Shown one piece after another: positions 59,332-64,000 of a DNA stretch of 64,000 bases (its first letter is position 1; every line of letters starts with the position of its first letter). The stretch lies in assembly GCF_900215605.1 (NCBI RefSeq), contig NZ_OBEL01000002.1, positions 124,001 to 188,000 on the forward strand, in the 5' to 3' direction. The stretch is from Cohaesibacter gelatinilyticus. Its GTDB lineage: Bacteria; Pseudomonadota; Alphaproteobacteria; Rhizobiales; Cohaesibacteraceae. The notes under the pieces were generated by a model. It was not told where the DNA came from, ran no database searches, and worked only from the letters and a program-made list of their open reading frames with translations. The position numbers were made by a program, and so were the translations under genes.

Positions 59332-60480
59332 ATGAGTAAAACAGCATTTATTTGGGATGAAAGTTGCTTCTGGCACACTGGCAGTAACTACGCAATGTTG
59401 GCACCTGTCGGAGGCGATGTTCAGCCATTCGTTTCAGGAGGGCTGCCAGAAGCACCGGAAACCAAACGCCGACTTAAGAACCTCATCGACTTCACAGGTT
59501 TGAAAAAGGATCTGTTTGAGACGACAGCTGAAAGCGCAAGCATGGATGATCTGCTTCGCATTCATCCAAGTACATATCTTGATGAATTCAAGAAACTCTC
59601 GGATGGACGTGGTGGAGAGCTTGGCCTCAGAACACCGTTTGGTCCAGGTGCATTTGAAATAGCAGCTAAGTCTGCAGGTCTTGCAAAAGAAGCTGTGATT
59701 GGTGTTTTGGAGGAGCGGTATGAAAACGCATATGCTCTTTCTCGTCCACCCGGCCATCATTGCCTACCAGATTGGCCCAACGGATTCTGCCTGCTGAACA
59801 ACATTGCTGTCGCTGTCGAGGCTGCAAAAGCAAAAGAGCTCGTTGGGAAAGTCGCGATCATTGATTGGGATGTTCATCACGGCAATGGTAGTGAGGCGAT
59901 CTTTCTAAAACGCCCCGATATTTTGACGATCTCAATTCATCAAGATCGATGCTATCCGCAAGATACAGGCTTCATCGATCAAATCGGTGAAGGGGATGGT
60001 GTCGGCACGAATATGAATATTCCCCTGCCCCCTGGATGTGGCCATGCAACTTATCTGGAAGTCATGGAAAGATTGGTTCTTCCAAAACTCAAGGAATTTG
60101 AACCGGAGCTGGTGATCATCGCATGCGGCTTTGATGCTTCGGCCGTTGATCCATTATCGCGCATGATGTGCATATCGGAAACCTATCGTCTCATGACGCG
60201 CCAGATCATGGAGTATACCGGTGGCAAACTCGTCTCGGTTCATGAAGGTGGCTATTCAGAGCTCTACGTTCCGTTTTGCGGTCACGCAATGCTCGAAGAA
60301 ATGTCTGGTTCAAGCATCCGGGCAAAAGACCCCTTGCAGGAGCGGTTGACCGGGCAGCAGCCAGAGCAACGCGTGGTCGACTTCCATTCTGGATTCATTT
60401 CCGAACTCGTCGAACACTATGGTCTTCAAGCTGACGGAAAAGTCTGTCCAGAAAACATACAGAAAACGTCTGCCGGCTAG
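59332..60480 (+). CDS. Histone deacetylase-superfamily amidohydrolase
   Basis: 382 residues with the zinc deacetylase fold: RPPGHHCLPDWPNGFCLLNN (catalytic His pair), IIDWDVHHGNGSE (zinc Asp/His), and CGFDASAVDPLSRM (second zinc Asp). Bacterial relatives remove acyl groups from acetylpolyamines or other amides. It starts 10 bp after the last ABC gene, so the operon probably imports an N-acyl compound and deacylates it in the cytoplasm (inference). Confidence 0.9.
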   Translation: MSKTAFIWDESCFWHTGSNYAMLAPVGGDVQPFVSGGLPEAPETKRRLKNLIDFTGLKKDLFETTAESASMDDLLRIHPSTYLDEFKKLSDGRGGELGLRTPFGPGAFEIAAKSAGLAKEAVIGVLEERYENAYALSRPPGHHCLPDWPNGFCLLNNIAVAVEAAKAKELVGKVAIIDWDVHHGNGSEAIFLKRPDILTISIHQDRCYPQDTGFIDQIGEGDGVGTNMNIPLPPGCGHATYLEVMERLVLPKLKEFEPELVIIACGFDASAVDPLSRMMCISETYRLMTRQIMEYTGGKLVSVHEGGYSELYVPFCGHAMLEEMSGSSIRAKDPLQERLTGQQPEQRVVDFHSGFISELVEHYGLQADGKVCPENIQKTSAG

Positions 60481-60501
60481 CCAACCAATCGAACGGAATT
60501 G

Positions 60502-60882
60502 TTAGCGATCCAGTTCCTTTCGCAGCAGGTTCAAAAATCGAGCAAAGAGATCTCTCTGAGAAACAACGCCGCACTTGCTGTAGGCGTTCTTTCGATAAAT
60601 TTTCACTATCCCTTCAGTGATATTGACAACATGGCTGATTGAGAGGGAGAAGTGGCCTTTCAAGATCAAGGCGACAATCTCCCTCTCTCTCTTGGTCAGA
60701 ATGTTTTCACCGAACTCGTCGAACACCTCATCAATGGAGGTTGAGGGAATTCGGCTGGTCTGGTTACCTTTTGCTGCGCCCCGATGTTTAGAGCCGAAAT
60801 TCTGAATGCACGAGCCGTGGAGGCAAACAACTGTTTGCCCTCTTCGGTGAATTTTCCATAATTGTCTTGTCGGGTGATGCTA
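60502..60882 (-). pseudogene. Decayed LuxR-type regulator gene
   Basis: The C-terminal HTH is well preserved (GENILTKREREIVALILKGH; ITEGIVKIYRKNAYSKCGVV). In-frame sequence continues back to a stop at 60882, but upstream of about residue 30 it has no recognisable ligand domain and no good start. A normal LuxR regulator would be about twice as long. Remnants of other frames run to 60920. It converges with the amidohydrolase gene, and loss of a regulator of that operon is possible. Confidence 0.6.
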
Positions 60883-61095
60883 GGCCGTAAACACCTCCGT
60901 TCCGATCCTGACCAGAACATCAGAAAGGCTATGATTCCATCGGTTTATCCTATCTAGCGCAAACCCATGAAAGCCTCCATTACCTACTGTAATTATTAGG
61001 CCGTATACTCATAAATGAGCTGGATTTGGTCTGAAACACGATCCAAATTCCAGTCCCATATTGACCATCTTTTTATAATACGATATGCAGTATCT

Positions 61096-61109
61096 TGCAA
61101 TATTTTGCA
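61096..61109. promoter_or_regulatory. TGCAA-TATT-TTGCA palindrome before the DeoR gene
   Basis: A perfect 5-bp inverted repeat with a 4-bp centre, ending 9 bp before the DeoR start and touching its ribosome site. Further TGCAG/TGCA units lie on both sides (61086, 61117). A likely autoregulatory operator. Confidence 0.5.
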
Positions 61110-61118
61110 GGATTATGC

Positions 61119-61877
61119 ATGAATCTGAATATTCCAGATACAAGACAATCGGAACTTGCCACCCGCCTGAAAGAAGGCCAGCAGCTCGTCGCAATTGAGC
61201 TTGCCCACGAATTTGGTGTGTCCATTGATACAATACGTCGAGACATTCTTGCGCTGGAAGCGCAAGGCAAAGCACACCGAGTGCGCGGTGGCGCCGTACC
61301 AATTGCAGCTCCCGCAGCGCCACTCCATGTACGCCTGACAGATGGCCCACCACCTGACAAAAACCTGATCCAGTCAGCAATTCGCGAAATCGGTGACGCC
61401 CCGACGCTCTTGGTGGATGGAGGACAGACGATATTATGCGTGATCGAACACTTGCCCAAACAACAAGGGCGATTGGTCATCACACCATCACCATGGGTTG
61501 CCATTGCCTGTCAGGAAAGAGGCATCGCCGTATTCATGCTCGGTGGTACATTACGGCCCTTGGGCGGAATTACCACTGGAGACACAACCACCACTCGCAT
61601 TGCAGAACTTTATGCCGACATAGCCCTCATTGGTGCCTGTGGCATTGAGGCCGACTTTGGCTTGAGTTCTGACGATCATGACGAAGCCATGATGAAACGT
61701 GCCATGCATGAAGCAGCGAACCGAACCATCATTGTGACGGATAAAGCCAAAATCGGACGGCGCGCACGCTACCAAACATTGACCATGTCGGATATCGATA
61801 CCGTGATAACAGACGCTAGCAGCGAGATGACAAAGACATTGCAGGCCTCTGGAACAAGAGTGGTAACAAGCCAATGA
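61119..61877 (+). CDS. DeoR-family sugar-type transcriptional regulator
   Basis: 252 residues: N-terminal DeoR HTH (GQQLVAIELAHEFGVSIDTI, RRDILALEAQGKAHRVRGGA) and a DeoRC sugar-phosphate-binding domain with GGTLRPLGGITTGDTTTTRI and SDDHDEAMMKRAMHEA. Start ATG 61119 has AGGA 6 nt upstream. It overlaps the MFS gene by 4 bp, so the regulator probably controls that transporter. Confidence 0.9.
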   Translation: MNLNIPDTRQSELATRLKEGQQLVAIELAHEFGVSIDTIRRDILALEAQGKAHRVRGGAVPIAAPAAPLHVRLTDGPPPDKNLIQSAIREIGDAPTLLVDGGQTILCVIEHLPKQQGRLVITPSPWVAIACQERGIAVFMLGGTLRPLGGITTGDTTTTRIAELYADIALIGACGIEADFGLSSDDHDEAMMKRAMHEAANRTIIVTDKAKIGRRARYQTLTMSDIDTVITDASSEMTKTLQASGTRVVTSQ

Positions 61878-63064
61878 CGAACACTACAGACACAGTCATG
61901 GTGCCCAAAGACCCAATCAGGCCTGATATTTCAACCACGGCACCTGCCCGTCTGGCAACACGGCTTGCATTCTTTGCAGCTGGCTTTGCCATGGCGTGTT
62001 GCGCGCCCCTTTTTCCGTTTTTCAAGGAGAATGTGGCCGCTGACAAGGCTCAATTTGGCGCGCTCCTTCTCTGTCTTGGGCTCGGGTCTCTCATTGCCAT
62101 GCCTGCGACAGGGATGATTGCTGCACGACGCGGAGCTCGGCCGCTGATCCTGACAGGCGGTTATGGATTGGTTGTATTGTTGCCACTTATGGCTCTGGCA
62201 CAATCACCAATGGCACTCGGAGCGGCGCTTCTTGTTTTTGGCGCATTCCTTGGCGCAATCGATGTGGCAATGAATGTGCACGGAGCGGAAGTCGAAGCTC
62301 TGGAAAAACGCCCTCTGATGTCAAACTTTCATGCACATTGGAGCATCGGCGGTTTTTGCGGCGCGGGGTTGATGACATTGCTCTTATCCTTGTCGGTCCC
62401 GGTTCTGGCATGTGCCTGCATAGGGGCCGCTACGGCATTGATCGCAATGCTGATAGCCCGACCTTGCTTCCTCAATGTCACGGGTAAAGAACCGGAACCC
62501 TTTGTCATGCCGCGTGGCATTGTCCTTCTTCTGGCCGCTCTTACCTGCATCATCTTTCTTGTCGAAGGTGCAGTGCTGGACTGGGGTGCGCTTCTGATCA
62601 TCGACCGGGACCTCAGCTCACCCAAAAATGCTGGCACGGGCTATATCCTGTTCTCAATTGCCATGCTCATCGGGCGATTGACCGGTGACCGGTTGATCGC
62701 AAAAGCCGGAGAGTTTGCAACCCTTGTATGCGGCGGCCTCATTGCAATGACAGGGCTCGGTGTAATCTTGCTCTCTTCAAATTTGATCGTCGCCCTATCC
62801 GGATTTGTATTGATCGGACTGGGCGCAGCCAATCTGGTACCCATCCTCTTCAGTGCAGCAGGTCGCCAGAACCTGATGCCGCCGGGCATTGCCATAGCAG
62901 CCGTTACAACGACAGGTTACGCAGGCCTGCTGATGGGTCCTGCAATCATTGGTTTCCTGTCTGATATCCTGTCACTCAGCATCGCATTCTGGTTGTTGGC
63001 GCTTCTGACCATGATTGTCCCCCTTTCAGCCCGTTGGGTCGTCTCCCAAAAAAACCGCGACTGA
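61874..63064 (+). CDS. MFS transporter (FucP/YbjJ-like)
   Basis: 396 residues with twelve helices: FFAAGFAMACCAPLFPFFKE in helix 1, MPATGMIAARRGARPLILTG as the loop 2-3 motif, NFHAHWSIGGFCGAGLMTLL in helix 5, and SNLIVALSGFVLIGLGAANL near helix 10. The NVHGAEVE...FHxxWSxG pattern recalls the YbjJ-type subgroup. ATG 61874 overlaps the DeoR stop (ATGA). Substrate likely a sugar or sugar-like compound. Confidence 0.88.
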   Translation: MTNTTDTVMVPKDPIRPDISTTAPARLATRLAFFAAGFAMACCAPLFPFFKENVAADKAQFGALLLCLGLGSLIAMPATGMIAARRGARPLILTGGYGLVVLLPLMALAQSPMALGAALLVFGAFLGAIDVAMNVHGAEVEALEKRPLMSNFHAHWSIGGFCGAGLMTLLLSLSVPVLACACIGAATALIAMLIARPCFLNVTGKEPEPFVMPRGIVLLLAALTCIIFLVEGAVLDWGALLIIDRDLSSPKNAGTGYILFSIAMLIGRLTGDRLIAKAGEFATLVCGGLIAMTGLGVILLSSNLIVALSGFVLIGLGAANLVPILFSAAGRQNLMPPGIAIAAVTTTGYAGLLMGPAIIGFLSDILSLSIAFWLLALLTMIVPLSARWVVSQKNRD

Positions 63065-63297
63065 CTATCCTCGATTTGGCATGATTGATGTATGGGGAGA
63101 CTGAGAACCAGTTGTTGCAAGCATTCGGAAATCACAAATGGCGACGTGCCCAATTCGGCATGTCGTCATTTTGGTTCTGATGATACCATCATCATAGGGA
63201 CCCGATCACTTTCACGAATCAGCGTGCAAATATTGGTTGCGTCTTTCATTTTTTCGCGCAAATATGTAATCAACAACTAGCTAGAACAGGACAGAAT

Positions 63298-63687
63298 ATG
63301 AAAAAAGCTCCCACTGCAATCGATCACCATATTGGTTCTCGCATCAAATTTCGCCGTGTCATGCTGGGCATGACGCAGGAACAATTGGGCGATGCTTTGG
63401 GCACTTCCTTTCAGCAAGTTCAGAAATATGAAAAAGGCATCAACCGGATTGGCGCCAGCAGATTGCACAATCTGGCCAATTGTCTGGATGTTCCCATCAC
63501 CTTTTTCTTTGAAGGCAGACCGAGTGACCAAGCCAACGATATGGACCGTTCAGCCAGCCAATTGGCAGAGATGATGAAGTCCAAGGATTGCATCGAGTTG
63601 GCCATGGCCTATCTGGCCATCCAAGACAAGGACGTACGAAAGAAAATATTGGCACTGGTTCGATCGGTAGAAAATTTCACACCCTGA
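63298..63687 (+). CDS. XRE-family regulator
   Basis: 129 residues. HTH at IGSRIKFRRVMLGMTQEQLG / TSFQQVQKYEKGINRIGASR, followed by a helical C-terminus (SQLAEMMKSKDCIELAMAYL) ending KKILALVRSVENF. This form is common in multiple copies in Rhizobiales chromosomes. It is preceded by a 230-bp intergenic region and has no partner gene. Confidence 0.88.
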   Translation: MKKAPTAIDHHIGSRIKFRRVMLGMTQEQLGDALGTSFQQVQKYEKGINRIGASRLHNLANCLDVPITFFFEGRPSDQANDMDRSASQLAEMMKSKDCIELAMAYLAIQDKDVRKKILALVRSVENFTP

Positions 63688-63732
63688 TCATCTCATCGGA
63701 TTGCTGACGCAATCAAAGGCGGGACCCACGGA

Positions 63733-64000
63733 ATGAAGTATTATTTGACGGTTTTTGGAGATTGCCATCTCGCGCAATCGGACCATAATATGCTTCGCAT
63801 TCCCGCCCAGGCAGCTGTGATGCTCGCCTATCTCTATGGCTGTGAGCGCCCGGTTTCACGGCAAGAGCTGGCCAAGTTGCTTTGGCCACAGGTGACCCAG
63901 TCTGCGGCCTTGACCAATCTGCGTTCCATGATGCGCCGTTTTGCCGCTCAGATGCCAACCAAGACCATCAATTTCCTGACCATTGATGATCGCTATTTGC
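63733..64000 (+). CDS. SARP/BTAD-like regulator N-terminus, cut by window end
   Basis: ATG 63733 opens a frame that runs off the window (89 codons seen). The start reads MKYYLTVFGDCHLAQSDHNM, then IPAQAAVMLAYLYGCERPVS and RQELAKLLWPQVTQSAALTN, then LRSMMRRFAAQ. This is the winged-helix pattern of SARP/BTAD activators (RKAxALLAYLA...RxxLAxLLWP...ARxxLRxxLxxLR). The C-terminal domains cannot be seen. Confidence 0.7.
   Translation, partial: MKYYLTVFGDCHLAQSDHNMLRIPAQAAVMLAYLYGCERPVSRQELAKLLWPQVTQSAALTNLRSMMRRFAAQMPTKTINFLTIDDRYL

Noticed and set aside
1-64000. CRISPR array
   Set aside because: No set of regularly spaced identical repeats was seen; the palindromic repeats found occur singly or in pairs.

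Overview
The window reads as chromosomal DNA of an alphaproteobacterium, most likely of the order Hyphomicrobiales. The evidence is the block hisD / UPF0262 / low-molecular-weight phosphatase / infA / maf / yacG, small secreted alphaproteobacterial proteins, Zur-type palindromes and rhizobial-style intergenic palindromes. GC is moderate and drops in a few accessory genes. Genus cannot be fixed from the sequence; a marine Cohaesibacter-like organism is only a guess.

Layout. 1-4.9 kb: lactate cassette (fused TRAP DctQM permease, L- and D-lactate dehydrogenases). 4.9-6.3 kb: lone KAP-family P-loop NTPase. 6.4-9.2 kb: copper-type operon (multicopper oxidase, two cytochromes c, a Met/His-rich secreted protein), divergent from a YheO-type regulator that leads a PLP aminotransferase and a PNPOx-like flavoprotein. 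11.9-14.1 kb: small secreted proteins and a COG4637 ATPase. 14.1-16.4 kb: Zur-boxed COG0523 GTPase with DUF1826. 16.7-19.7 kb: PepSY membrane protein, Lrp/LysE pair, cupin. 19.7-20.5 kb: a complete IS5/IS427-type element. 20.6-21.6 kb: TetR with a SnoaL-like protein.

21.7-22.25 kb holds the most unusual object in the window. A strong promoter and ribosome site drive a 25-codon leader ORF packed with Tyr and Ser codons. It is followed by an intrinsic terminator whose descending arm can instead pair, over 8 bp, with the sequence around the leader stop codon. Beyond it lie three tandem class II tRNA-like genes, Ser(GGA), Tyr(GTA) and Ser(GCT), separated by only 2 nt. The arrangement looks like a ribosome-stalling attenuator that controls tRNA genes whose codons are those in the leader. 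I know of no described system of this kind.

22.3-32 kb: LysR/DMT exporter, GMC dehydrogenase with Tat subunit and VOC protein, RHH protein, type-2 pyrF, SulP permease, ABC-F protein. 32.2-36.9 kb: four overlapping or closely spaced genes with two TelA-like proteins and a large membrane protein. 37-43.3 kb: tRNA-Phe and the conserved housekeeping block, interrupted by gltS and a small gene. 43.7-48.6 kb: phage-derived module (CI-like, Cro-like, broken zinc-finger gene, CHC2/VapE primase-helicase) plus a second, diverged copy of the primase 3' end. 48.6-51.4 kb: ACR3/BASS-type carrier and FAD protein, both behind Zur-like boxes. 51.6-53.4 kb: class IV aminotransferase and rpiB. 53.6-60.5 kb: LysR and a Liv-type ABC importer operon ending in a histone-deacetylase-like amidohydrolase. 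60.5-64 kb: decayed LuxR gene, DeoR/MFS pair, XRE regulator, and the start of a SARP/BTAD-like regulator cut by the window edge.
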